Source of the DNA: Fistulifera solaris | Lineage: Eukaryota > Bacillariophyta > Bacillariophyceae > Naviculales > Stauroneidaceae | DNA length: 64,000 nucleotides | Direction of reading: 5' to 3' | Assembly: GCA_030295235.1 (NCBI GenBank) | Contig: AP026144.1 | Span: forward strand, 744,001 to 808,000 | Shown: positions 43,835 through 53,581 of the stretch, piece after piece | How positions within the stretch are numbered: position 1 is the stretch's first letter | Layout: the number at the start of each line of letters is the position of its first letter | Notes under the pieces: generated by a model | Told to the model about the DNA's origin: nothing | Seen by the model: the letters and a program-made list of their open reading frames with translations, nothing else | Databases searched by the model: none | Translations under genes and position numbers: made by a program

Positions 43835-45302
43835 TTAGTCAAACCGCACCTTGGCCTTGCCCATGACGGACCACTCTCGTGGTTGTGACGACATGGAAGC
43901 CAAACTTTCCCCCAATCTTTCTTCTCGTGTGGCCGACATGTGACTGTATTGATGATAAGAGGAATTTTGCCAGGTGACGAGCCACGCCAGTAAAAAGATC
44001 ATACAAATTTGCAATGTCGCCGATGCCCAAAATACGGCGGGATATTGCCAATGAAACGGAAGCATCCAATTACATACAAAGGTAATGACGGGGAGTCCTT
44101 GGAACCAGATACATCCCAAGAAACCCAGTACACCATAAAATTGCTTCAATGATGGTACTTTGGTCTGATAGCCTGTTTGCATACACGATCCTAAAAAGAG
44201 CAGACCCAGACCGACACGACTCATCATCAATATTTTGCCCGGTAAATGAGAATAACTGTGATAAGTATCAAAGTCATCATTGTACGTTCGACCCCATTGG
44301 GCGAGTCCCATGTGCCAAACAATGACCAATCCACTGGCAATGCCGGTGGCATTGAGACGCATCACTCCCGACAATGGCTTGGCGACATCCTGCAGTAAAT
44401 GCTGTACCGTACTTCCACTACTCGAAATGACATCCGACGGCAACGTCCATCCATTCCCAATCGATAGCAAAAAAAAGAACAATCAAGGCATCGCAGACGG
44501 CCTCCAACTGCGTCGCGAGACAATCGAGCGCATAATTGCCGTACCCGTTGTAATGATACATTTCCAAATGACCCACTTCACATAGAGAGCTCAAACAATC
44601 CAGTGCCGCCGCCACCGTAATCCACAATGCCGCCGCATGTACCGTGCGTTTGTTTTTCTTGCGCGCGACGCGGAATACGACATTCGACACCAGCCACAAC
44701 AAAATGACCAAGCCCAAAATACAGGACCATTCGTGGACCAATAACAAATGCCCTTCATCGTACGACATTTGGGTGGTTTTCCGGGCCTTGTCATTTCCGT
44801 AATAATTCCACGTCGTAATTTCGTAATACATGTTCGGGACGGCACCATCTTGTAAATATTGTTCCAACGAACAGTCATCGACGACGAAATAATAATACCG
44901 CGGAGTATCAATTTTTGTAGCTTCATCATTCGGATCCGCCAAATTGATCGTCTTGACGGCTTGCCATTTGCCACCTTTCGGAGCCAACGGACCCGTTCCT
45001 TTGACAACAAACGACAAATCGGCTGTCGTCATGGCGTATTTGATCTTATCGGTACAGATGGTCGCTTTTTGAAATTTGCTCCATACTGTATCATTATAGA
45101 TTCGAAATTTGAGGTGTTGATCGTTGGGATACGGATTATCAATGCCGAGACGGACCGTGAGACGTCCTCCTTTTGGGCCGACCACAAAGCTTGATAAGAC
45201 TTTCTCGGTGTTGACGCCACTGAGTCGGAAATAACCGCGTGTGCGTTTGGCGAATGCGGTCAGAAGCCAACAGAATAGTAAAAATAATCGTAATGGATTC
45301 AT
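43835..45302 (-). CDS. GOST-type seven-helix membrane protein (GPR180/TMEM145-like)
   Basis: A signal peptide (MNPLRLFLLFCWLLTAFA) leads into an extracellular beta-rich domain (RTRGYFRLSGVNTEKVLSSF, KATICTDKIKYAMTTADLSF) with Cys residues. Seven helices follow: SCILGLVILLWLVSNVVF, AALWITVAAALDCLSS, CDALIVLFFLLSIGNGW and four more through GFLGCIWFQGLPVITFVC and TLQICMIFLLAWLV. The frame changes by one base in a run of eight A at about 44467-44474, in the middle of the third helix; a single-base length error there would restore one protein. Family members act in the Golgi, endosome or plasma membrane. The ligand is unknown. Confidence 0.75.
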
Positions 45303-45940
45303 ATTATTATTTGGAGAACTATATCGACTTTTATAAAGAAAAAAAACGGAGGAAAATGCGACGAGAAAGAGAAATAATAATAGAAGTGGGGCCTACGGTA
45401 CGGTATCCGGTACGAATGAGAATGAGCCACCTACAAGAAGTATAAAAGCAGTCATCGTTATCGGTGGGCACCATTTAACGTTTAACTCGCCGAAAAAGGT
45501 CATTCGAACGAAACGACGCCGATCCGTGTTTCAAATTTACTAGTACTCTCATGGCTAGAAGACTATTATATTCAGTTTTCACAAATAATACTTTAGTACC
45601 GTAAAGACTTCTATGAATGAAGAAGAATCGTGCCATTCCTTAGTCGGCGTGCTAAGGAGATGGCAAATAGTAGGACTCCGTAATGAATTATTCATGATCG
45701 AATGGTAAACACAACAGATATAAGAGACAAATTTCATTGCGCTTGTAAAAGACGACATGGAGTGAACCATGCGTACCAACTGGGCCGAACGAACCTATCC
45801 TTGGTGGCCGATCTTTCATTTTATTTAATACTTCAGAATCATCAACAAAGCAATCTCGTAACAGTCAAATATACCAGTATGCCTTTTTCAGCAATTGGAT
45901 CATGTTGAGCAGCTACTTGCCAAGCAAACAAAAGCAACTG
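45303..45940. other. Intergenic with dispersed motifs
   Basis: GGTACGGTATCCGGTACG at about 45397 and ACTCCGTAATG near 45674. No gene is seen. Confidence 0.45.
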
Positions 45941-45942
45941 CC

Positions 45943-46341
45943 TTACTTCCAAAAATGATTCTCCTTCCGCGACTCTATTTCTTCTTTTCGTCTCAATTCA
46001 TTTTCTTTTAAAATTTCCCGGCTACGTTGTTCAATCTTTTTCAGAAAGGCGGGTTCCGAATGTCGGCGATTCGGCTGCATGAATCGTTTTTGAGCCTCCA
46101 TCGCATTGTCGAGATTCTCTTGCCAAGTACTGTTGTGGGCATTCTCGATCATGGCTTGCAGTTGGGCCTCTTGGAGAGTACGGGCGTGTTTCGAGTCCCC
46201 TTCTTCTACGACATAGTTGTTTTTGAAGAACGACCAGGAAACCCAGCCAATGGTGAGGGAACCGATCAGTGTTCCAGCGACAAAGAGGGGGAATTTCTGT
46301 TCAAGGAAGACTCGTGCGCTTTGCCGATAGCGATGTCTCAT
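45943..46341 (-). CDS. Small single-pass membrane protein, function unknown
   Basis: 132 residues from ATG 46341 (MRHRYRQSARVFLEQKF). One helix (PLFVAGTLIGSLTIGWVSWSFF) follows a basic N-terminus. The rest is a charged coiled coil (LKKIEQRSREILKENELRRK) ending NHFWK. The layout suits a mitochondrial inner-membrane assembly factor, for instance of the COX16 size class, but no diagnostic motif supports that. Confidence 0.55.
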   Translation of the reverse strand: MRHRYRQSARVFLEQKFPLFVAGTLIGSLTIGWVSWSFFKNNYVVEEGDSKHARTLQEAQLQAMIENAHNSTWQENLDNAMEAQKRFMQPNRRHSEPAFLKKIEQRSREILKENELRRKEEIESRKENHFWK

Positions 46342-46849
46342 CTTGATTGCTTTCAATCGGACAGTGTTTTATTCAACCTTCAAGTATTTACGGAAGCTTG
46401 TATTTTACAACATGATGTATCGCATTGTGTTCGTTCCGAACGAGCGTTTGTCGGGTGCCCTTTTTCTGACTACAAGTGTTCGTCGCTGGTCGTTGTCGAA
46501 GGAAGGAGGAAAACGTGAGTTGGCCAAAAGATGTCGGTGCTTTAAATCAGAAACAAGCTAAAAGGCTGAACTTGTCCGTTGTATACAATTCACCTGTCTG
46601 ACTGGCTCTAGCTGAAATTGAGCATAGGTTTCGTGATTTGAACTCGTGATTGATGATCTGACCATCGTGTCGAACGACGCCCTCGTATTTTATTACGTAC
46701 AAATGGTGGGAAAGCGCTCGACTTGTCATGCTATCCACAATGTTAATTATCCAGTTATACTGATTACCATCCCTTGAATCGAATAACCAATAATAAACTT
46801 GTTGGAAAGACGGGTTGCGCTCACCCCGAGGATACACGTGTCCAAAGTT
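46342..46849. other. Divergent intergenic region
   Basis: This should contain promoters for the small membrane protein and the next gene. No RNA gene or repeat is seen. Confidence 0.4.
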
Positions 46850-48378
46850 ATGAATTCCACTCGAAAACGAAAATCGCGTTCTCCTCCCAGGGAGCGTCAT
46901 TCGCATCTGACCCCTGAGTTGACGCAACGCCGGGTCCAAAGACAAAACGCGGCAGGCAAGGAAGCATCTGACCATACGTCCGAACAGGCTAGTGCGACAA
47001 ACTCGTCCCAACGCCGGAGCCTAAGAACTACTACAAAATCAAACGCTGAAGCTACGAAAATAGATAAACTACCAGAAAGCACCCCTATTTCGTCCGAAGA
47101 CAATGAACAGACGTCTTCTTCATCGAAAACACACAACACGAGGCTGCGGAATGGAATACACAAAGCTCGACAGAAGGTAAGCCAGCGTTGCTAGATTATT
47201 CTCTACGTACTTCGCTTGAAAATTCATCACGAAGCTTACAGTTTATGATCTTGCTTTCGTCTTCGCTTATCTGCTCTTTTGTTTCTAAAAAGATTGAAAT
47301 AAAATACGATAGCCCTAAGGATGAAATGGACGAGAAAGAGAAAGAAACAACGGCTTTCATAGACAGTTGTTCTCGAGAATTAGCGGAATTGGATAATGAC
47401 TCTTTTCAAAGCGCGTTCTTTCAAGATGCCAATAAAATCTTCGAGCAGCTACTTCTACCGATGCATTTTCCCTGGAATCATAAAGCACAGCGAAGAGAGC
47501 AAGTGCTTCGAGGGTTGCCTTGTGATATTGACGAACTGCTCGCTAATCAAACTCCAGATGATGATTCCGTCAGTGATGATAATGAAGAAGATAAGATTGA
47601 TAAGAATGGCAAAACGATTTGCAATAGATCTCCTCAAGACAAAGGTTTAATCGAAATAAAGAATCAACCCAGCTCCAGAAAGCAACGCTCGCGCATCAAA
47701 ACCAGCCCTCGAAATTCGGTGACACGTGTCGACGACGTTGCGTTTAGAATGTACCAGGAAGTACAGTCGCGGAAACTACACCGACAAACAAGCGGAGCAA
47801 AAGCATCATGCTCTCTCGTGTCGATTCAATGCAATGGTGTCAGCAGTGAAGCATCCATATTCACGGATGTTCCAGATGGTAAAACCCCTGTTTTGCTGCC
47901 AGCAATTCAACCTCGCGATGTTGCCAACGGAAAACGAATGTCCGTTACGAAGGCCAAAGAGCTATCGAAACAGCTAGGGTCGTACGATTGTCGCTACGGT
48001 TTGCCCGATATTTCAGACGAAAGAGAGCAAAGTGGAAGACGGCGAAGAGTGTTTGCCGGAAGAACACGAACGATTTGGACCCGAAGAGAGGACGCTGCTG
48101 GAAAACCTACTTCTCCTTCGGCGCAGCCAACGTACACTTCTATCATTACAGGAGAGACGTTGCCAGCTGGATCACACAAAAGACCACTGCCAGTCAAGGT
48201 CGGTCTTAAAGTCAACGGCAAGATTGTGACGGTGGACAGAAATGAGAAGTTTAGCGCTGATTCCCTTGACAAAATTGATGAAATAAATAAAGCTGTTGAG
48301 AGCGGATCAACGAAGAAATTGAGCAATCCTAAGCAGTCAAAACAACACCAAAATGGCAGTCGTAAAAAAGCACGCTGA
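46850..48378 (+). CDS. Unknown basic, disordered nuclear-type protein
   Basis: Exon 1 is 46850-47176 (109 codons, MNSTRKRKSRSPPRERHSH). Exon 2 starts at 47242 or, more likely, 47293 (IEIKYDSPKDEMDEKEKET), because the stretch between is hydrophobic and unlike its surroundings. It is about 470-487 residues, rich in Ser, Arg, Lys and Glu. A Glu/Asp helix (CSRELAELDNDSFQSAFFQD) and LLLPMHFPWNHKAQRREQVL are the most ordered parts; DISDEREQSGRRRRVFAGRT is the basic segment. A chromatin or nucleolar role is possible. No domain is recognised. Confidence 0.6.
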
Positions 48379-48976
48379 TAGACGTTCATTTTCAGTCGGA
48401 TTTCAACGTCCCCAACTTGTACACGGCATTTTCCTCTTTTTTACAGAGATCGATGGAAAACAAAGGGTATGAGCTTCTTAATCCTAAACTCGTGCTATAC
48501 ATTCTCTTTGAATCAGCGTACTTCAAAGACAGCTGCAGTCTATTCTAGGATCTGAAATCACGTTGTTACATTGATAAGTCGAGGTACATCAACGGTTCCT
48601 ACCATAGAAAATATGAATAATATTGACCTTGCTGATCGCTTACAAACTCGCTTCACACTCTTAACAGTGTTAAGCCTGACATGGATTCAAATCAAGCCTA
48701 ACTAAATGCTCTGCCGATACAATGCAGTTTGCAGGATAACAGCCTACTACTCTAGATGAGTGAATGATTACATTATTATGAATAGTAAATCGGGTTCAAT
48801 CCGTGACTCATGACGGGTTCATGGATTGACGTCATCGCAGCCCTTGCTCGAAAGAACGTCAAACCACATCATCGGACGCCGCGAAATCAAGGAGACAATA
48901 ACAGAAGTCCAAGCAACTACAAGTAGTGCTTCAAATTTTCCTACTTGTGTTGTTCCAATCAACAAGAAGACGAACG
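48379..48976. other. Intergenic before the selenoprotein gene
   Basis: Contains GGGTTCAATCCG near 48792, which resembles a tRNA T-arm, but no cloverleaf can be built around it. The last 150 bases are promoter and 5' UTR. Confidence 0.45.
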
Positions 48977-49816
48977 ATGCGAGTCGCTGTTGCTACTGCC
49001 GCTTTGGCGGCTTTGGCAGTCGGTGCTACTGCATTCCAACCTCACAAATCGTCATCGAGAAGCGTGTTTGTGCCTTCAACCAGCATCTTGGCTAGTTCGA
49101 CAGTCGATAATACAAATGATGCCCCTTGCGCTATGCCTGACAATGTGGGAGTACCCCCTGGAGTCACGGCTAAAACACTGAGATCGGCTGTTCTCACGAA
49201 TGCCGACGGCGAATCCGTTCGATTGGGTGACAAAATGGGCCCCGGCACGTCGATAGTGATTTTCCTACGTCACATGGGATGACTATACTGCTGGGGTTAT
49301 GCCAAATCATGGTGTGAACTCCAGCAAAAGGAAGGATCGAATGATATTGCTGGTCCTATCTTTGTCAGTATCGGTGACAAGGAAAAGCTCGAACTCTTCT
49401 TGAAAAAGAACCCGTATGTTTCGCGTGAGCAGATTTTGGTCGATAACTTCAACGACTTTGCCGCCTACAAAGCGGCAGGATTCGGACGCTTTGATGAACA
49501 AAGCAAAGAAACGATCAAGGCCGCAAAAGATAACATGGCCTCACCAGACCTAGGTGGCTGGAAGGGCGCGATGACTTACCTATCAAGTGTAGGGAAATTA
49601 TCTCCCATTCCTGCCGACATAAAATTCGGTCAAATTCCGGAAGGAGTATTGCGCCTTGGTGGAACCTTTGTCGTTTCTGGAAATGACATTGTATACCAAT
49701 GGAGTGATCGACTTCCAGGCGACCACCCTGACATTGAGAAAGTGTGGAGCATCGCGAAGGAGGCTTCTCACAAGAAGGGACTCTTTTCGCAAGTCTCGAA
49801 AGTCTTCGGTCTATAA
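48977..49816 (+). CDS. SELENOU: Plastid SelU/PRXL2-type selenoprotein (AhpC/TSA2 fold), UxxC
   Basis: 280 codons if the UGA at 49280-49282 is read as selenocysteine; the frame is otherwise open across it. The signal peptide ends LAVGATA|FQPHKSSSR, the plastid import motif. The redox block is IVIFLRHMG-U-LYCWGYAKSW, so Sec sits where relatives have the first Cys of FLRxxGCxxC, giving a UxxC motif. The later RLGGTFVVSGNDIVYQW is the usual end of the PRXL2/FAM213 thioredoxin-like fold. The 3' UTR holds a SECIS-like hairpin at 49866-49918. It is probably a thioredoxin-like peroxidase or reductase in the plastid. The alternative is a pseudogene with a stop, made unlikely by the SECIS and the exact Cys position. 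Confidence 0.87.
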
Positions 49817-49865
49817 TATATTAAGAGTAGCCGCATGGGGTTATTGGTATGTCTCGGAGGTTTTG

Positions 49866-49918
49866 AACTGTACATGACGCTGTGACAATATCGATCGTTA
49901 CAGCTGAAGAAACAAGTG
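49866..49918 (+). promoter_or_regulatory. SECIS-like element in the selenoprotein 3' UTR
   Basis: ATGA at 49874-49877, then stem GCTGTGAC (49879-49886), AA at the start of the apical loop (49887-49888, loop AATATCGATC), the complementary stem GTTACAGC (49897-49904) and TGA (49905-49907). This is the eukaryotic SECIS order ATGA - AA - TGA. A lower helix ACTGT / ACAAGT with one bulged A flanks it. The upper stem is 8 bp, somewhat short for a SECIS. Confidence 0.78.
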
Positions 49919-50137
49919 AACGCACAGCATACTGCAATCAAAGATTATACACTGTATTAATATTGATAATCTTTTTAGCCGCTATTTGCTTTTCGAGTTG
50001 CATTTCGCTTGCAAAGAAATGACACAAGAGCTCTGCTAAAAAACCAAAGGAAACTATAAGCTTGTTAAATCTAGTACCGGTAGGATTCTCTTTTCGGGTT
50101 GAACCGTTAAATACTGAGTAATTCTGTTCCTACAGAT
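49919..50137. other. Intergenic
   Basis: A short spacer with AGTACCGGTAGG near 50075. No gene is seen. Confidence 0.4.
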
Positions 50138-52493
50138 ATGGCTAGTTGTGTGGGCTTTAGTCCGAAGGAGACATCGGAAATTAATTATGAAACGTCACTA
50201 GCACGCCTGTCGACGTCTCTTTTTTCTCAGCGAGCGAGAACACGATTACTATTACGTACAAATACTTGCAGAGCTGCTTTGCATCTATTTTATTCCCCAT
50301 TCTCTCTTTTTCTGCATAGGACAAACAATGTGTTCATTAAGCGATCAAATATCACAAAACTCTTCACAGATTCCCGTTTCAGTTCGCACCGTTTTGCGCG
50401 TGCGGCCGTTTTGAAGAGAGAGCGCGATGATGCTGAAGTTTTGAAACCGATCGACACATCGACAGTCGTCATGGGGCCGCAGCCAGCAGTTCAAATGCTT
50501 TCGCCTTCCTCTGCTCTTGTGAAGCAAACTATAGACCCTGAGAACAATCATGATGAAGACTTCTCCTTTGATCTTGTCCTGAGGTCGACCTCCACGCAAG
50601 AAGACATGTACTTCGCGTTTGGATCCAACATGGCGCAACAAGCCATGGAGCCTTTGAAGGCTTCAAAGGACCATGACAATATCCAAACTTCCTTAATTAT
50701 TAGCATGGGGCTTTCTAACTCGGGAAAAACCTTTTCTTGCTGGGGTGATCATTGTCTGGGTACTCAAAAGCTGCCCCAAGACGGCATGTTGCCTCGCATT
50801 TTGGATTCATTATTTGCTCAGTCAGCACACTTTGTCGAAAAGAAGCAAGGGCTTTCTTTTGGAGTTGAAATATCGGTGGTTCAAGTGGGGAACCGTGATG
50901 GTGTTATCAATGATCTGCTCAAGTCGTCGTCTCGCCGCTCGATTCGCTCGACAATATCATCTTTTTCTCGTAATCGAAATGTCGATAGCCCCTTTCAAAG
51001 TCACAATTCCGTCATGATTGAACAGGACCCGATATCACTGGAATGTCGGCTGAAAAATCAGCAACGCAAGCTTTGTCTTTCATGGGAAGATGCACGACTG
51101 GCATTGAAGAAAGCTGTCAAAATCCGACACAATAATGCCAGACCTGGCCACGTGCTAGTACAAACTCGCCCCGTAATGGTGAATCGATCGCTCAAAGTAG
51201 TTGAAAAGGGAGGAATGATAGCCATTCTGGAAATGGAGAGCCTCATTAATGGGAAGAAAATAAAGGCCGGAAGAATTAAAGATACTATTCCCAACCGGAC
51301 CGATGCTTATGGGTCCGTGATGCAATGTCTTCGGGTGGCACTTGACAACCAAAATGACCCAAACAATGCAAAGAACGTACCGTTTGTCCAACACAAAGTA
51401 ACTATGCTACTGCAGTCCATTTTTCTGCCAGAAAATACTGATTCCATTGACGTGACTGTTCTTGTGACGGCATATCCTGGAGATCGCGATTACATAGAGA
51501 AAAAAAGAACTCCTCAGGGACATGCAGCTACTTCGCCAAAAAGTTCGAACGAATTATGTGATTACTGAAATGGCTTCGAGCAAAAGCATGAAAAGTGATT
51601 TCGAAGCTAACTGCGCCTACGATTGCACTAGTCGGAATCAGACGAGTCGTCTACGAAAACACAGCAATGACTTCTCTGACGGGGGTGGAAGAAAAACCGA
51701 AAAGGAAAAGGCGCTTAACGAGCGAAAAAGTCCCGAAAAACTATCATCCAATGTTGGTGCCACCAAGAGTAAGAAGACTCCTGATCTTGATGTAATGTTT
51801 AAGCGATGCGATAGGTCGGGCGAAGATATTGTACCTCTTCCACCGCCACCTGTTGCCCCTGGATATCGGCCTCGTTCGGCTTTGTTTCAACAAAATAGGT
51901 CCGAACCACGACTTTTGTCTCCCCGTCGAATGTCTGTGTGCAAAGCGTCGGCCCCTGTGGAAGAGACGATTTCTTTTTCCGAGGCAAATCTCGCTCTTGT
52001 TGACTTCCCAGGGGTGGTAGTTCCGAAGAGTCTTATGCCGACGAAAAATCTCAAAGAAGAACAAGAGGCTGGAGATGATGAGGGTTACATCAGTTTCGTG
52101 GAGGACCACGGTGATGGATATCAGGTCAGAGAGATGGCGCCAATCGCCTTTTCGACATGTGATTCGGTGCAAATTTCTGGTCGCGCTTTCAAATCTCGGG
52201 ATACTTTATTAGGAAAACGCGTGGAATTTTTGAGCAAAGAAAATGAATACCTAAGAGCTGAGAATGAAAGTATCAAACGTGAGCTGGTGTACTTGAAGCA
52301 AGAACTTGAAAATAGATTTTCCATGGAGTCGCGTTGGAAAGCGTCGAATAGCTTACGAAAGGCACATGCAGAGGAAAATCATACGTTTGGCCGCTATAAG
52401 CAACCTTCTTATTTGATTCCTTTTGGTTCAGGATCAACCCGAAGTCACACGAAAGAGCCCTCCGTCTCCGATATTTCCAATAGATACCCCTAG
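50138..52493 (+). CDS. Divergent kinesin-like protein
   Basis: Kinesin motor landmarks appear in order: FSFDLVLRSTSTQEDMY, a P-loop SMGLSNSGKTFSCWG, QDGMLPRILDSLFAQ, VGNRDGVINDLLKSSS and VPFVQHKVTMLLQSIFLPE (usually VPyRdSkLTxLLq). Switch I (NxxSSRSH) and switch II (DLAGSE) are not recognisable, so ATP hydrolysis may be altered or lost. The C-terminal part has disordered Ser/Pro regions and a coiled coil (FLSKENEYLRAENESIKREL). An in-frame region at 50255-50319 (GTACAAATAC to CTGCATAG) may be an intron, since it encodes an odd hydrophobic stretch. The frame changes between 51522 and 51568, beside an A5 run. It could be a non-motor kinesin relative. Confidence 0.65.
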
Positions 52494-53581
52494 AACAAGT
52501 CTTTAGTACAGCTTCTATGAAACTATTTCCCTATTAACTACGGAGTATATTATGTCGCTCATGGTTCACGGCCGAGCCCGATTTGTTTCGTGCGTAGAAT
52601 AGAGCACATAGACATCTTCCTTTCACGACAAACTTCACCATGTCGAAGTGAATCGTTTTGTCGATCGATCTAAGTCGTCGTATCCAATGACATTGTCGCC
52701 AAAAGATGAGTTGATGTATGACGCGAAACTGCTCATCAATAACTGCAATTGTGAGGCGCGGAGAATCACATCGGTCCCGGTTAAGGCAGGGAACCAATAT
52801 TACTTGGTCCTACCGTTGTCCCGGCTACTTAGAGGAAAATCGCCCTCGAACGAACTTCCTCTCAAGCCGTTTGTCGGACCGGTTGGAGGTAGAGCGCCGG
52901 AACTCATATATGCATTTAAACCGTTGGCCGGACCACGAGCAGGAAAATCGTCGTTGATTGAACTTCCTCCCATACCGTTTGTCGAACCAGTCGGAGACAG
53001 AGCGCCGAAAATCGTATATCTGTCAACACCGTTGGCCGGTTGCGTCGTTAATTGAAGTTCCTCCCATACCGTTTGTCGAACCAGTCGGAGGCAGAGTGCC
53101 GGGATCCACATATCCTTCAACAAAATAAGCCTGGCTATTTGAAGGCAAAGAGCCGTTAATATAGCTTCCTCTCATACCGCTTGTAGAACCTGTGAAAGAC
53201 AGAGCGCTGGTCCTTGTATATCCTCCTACACCGCTGTCGCTTGGCTGCCAAGCGCCGTCAAATGAGATCCCTAATATACCGCTTGTTGAAGAAATTGAAG
53301 CCAAAGCACGAGAATTTGCGAAGCTTCCAACACCGTTAGCCGAACCAACGAGAGGCAGAGTACTGACTTTAGCACTTTCTGTTACACTTTCAGTCGCCTC
53401 AGTTGAGGGCAGGATTACTCGTTCAGCGCCGTTGACAATAAGTGAATTCTTTGTTGGTCCTTCGCTTACGTGCTCAGGTCATGAATTATCAGCAGAAGGT
53501 CGAGTACTCGGGGTATTTGGCTTTTTCATACTTTATGTTCCATATTGCGAACCAAAAAGCAAGCATTAGAGCCGGTCACCA
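52494..53581 (-). repeat. Tandem repeat region of about 100-bp units, coding on the minus strand
   Basis: Between about 52860 and 53370 there are five units 95-108 bases apart. On the minus strand they read as versions of TLPPTGSTNGMGGTSIN, joined by links such as DDFPARGPANGLNAYMSSG and SLPSNSQAYFVEGYVDPG, so the unit is about 35 residues. The units are in two frames, with a change near 53040. It lies just downstream of the ELM2-PHD gene on the same strand and may be a separate low-complexity protein or decayed repeats. TACGGAGTA occurs at 52539. No known domain. Confidence 0.55.

Noticed and set aside
48785-48805. GGGTTCAATCCG resembling a tRNA T-arm
   Set aside because: No acceptor stem, D-arm or anticodon arm can be paired around it.
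49042-49282. Reading the selenoprotein gene as a 102-residue protein ending at the UGA
   Set aside because: The family fold continues in the same frame for another 178 codons, the UGA sits at the redox Cys position and a SECIS-like hairpin follows.
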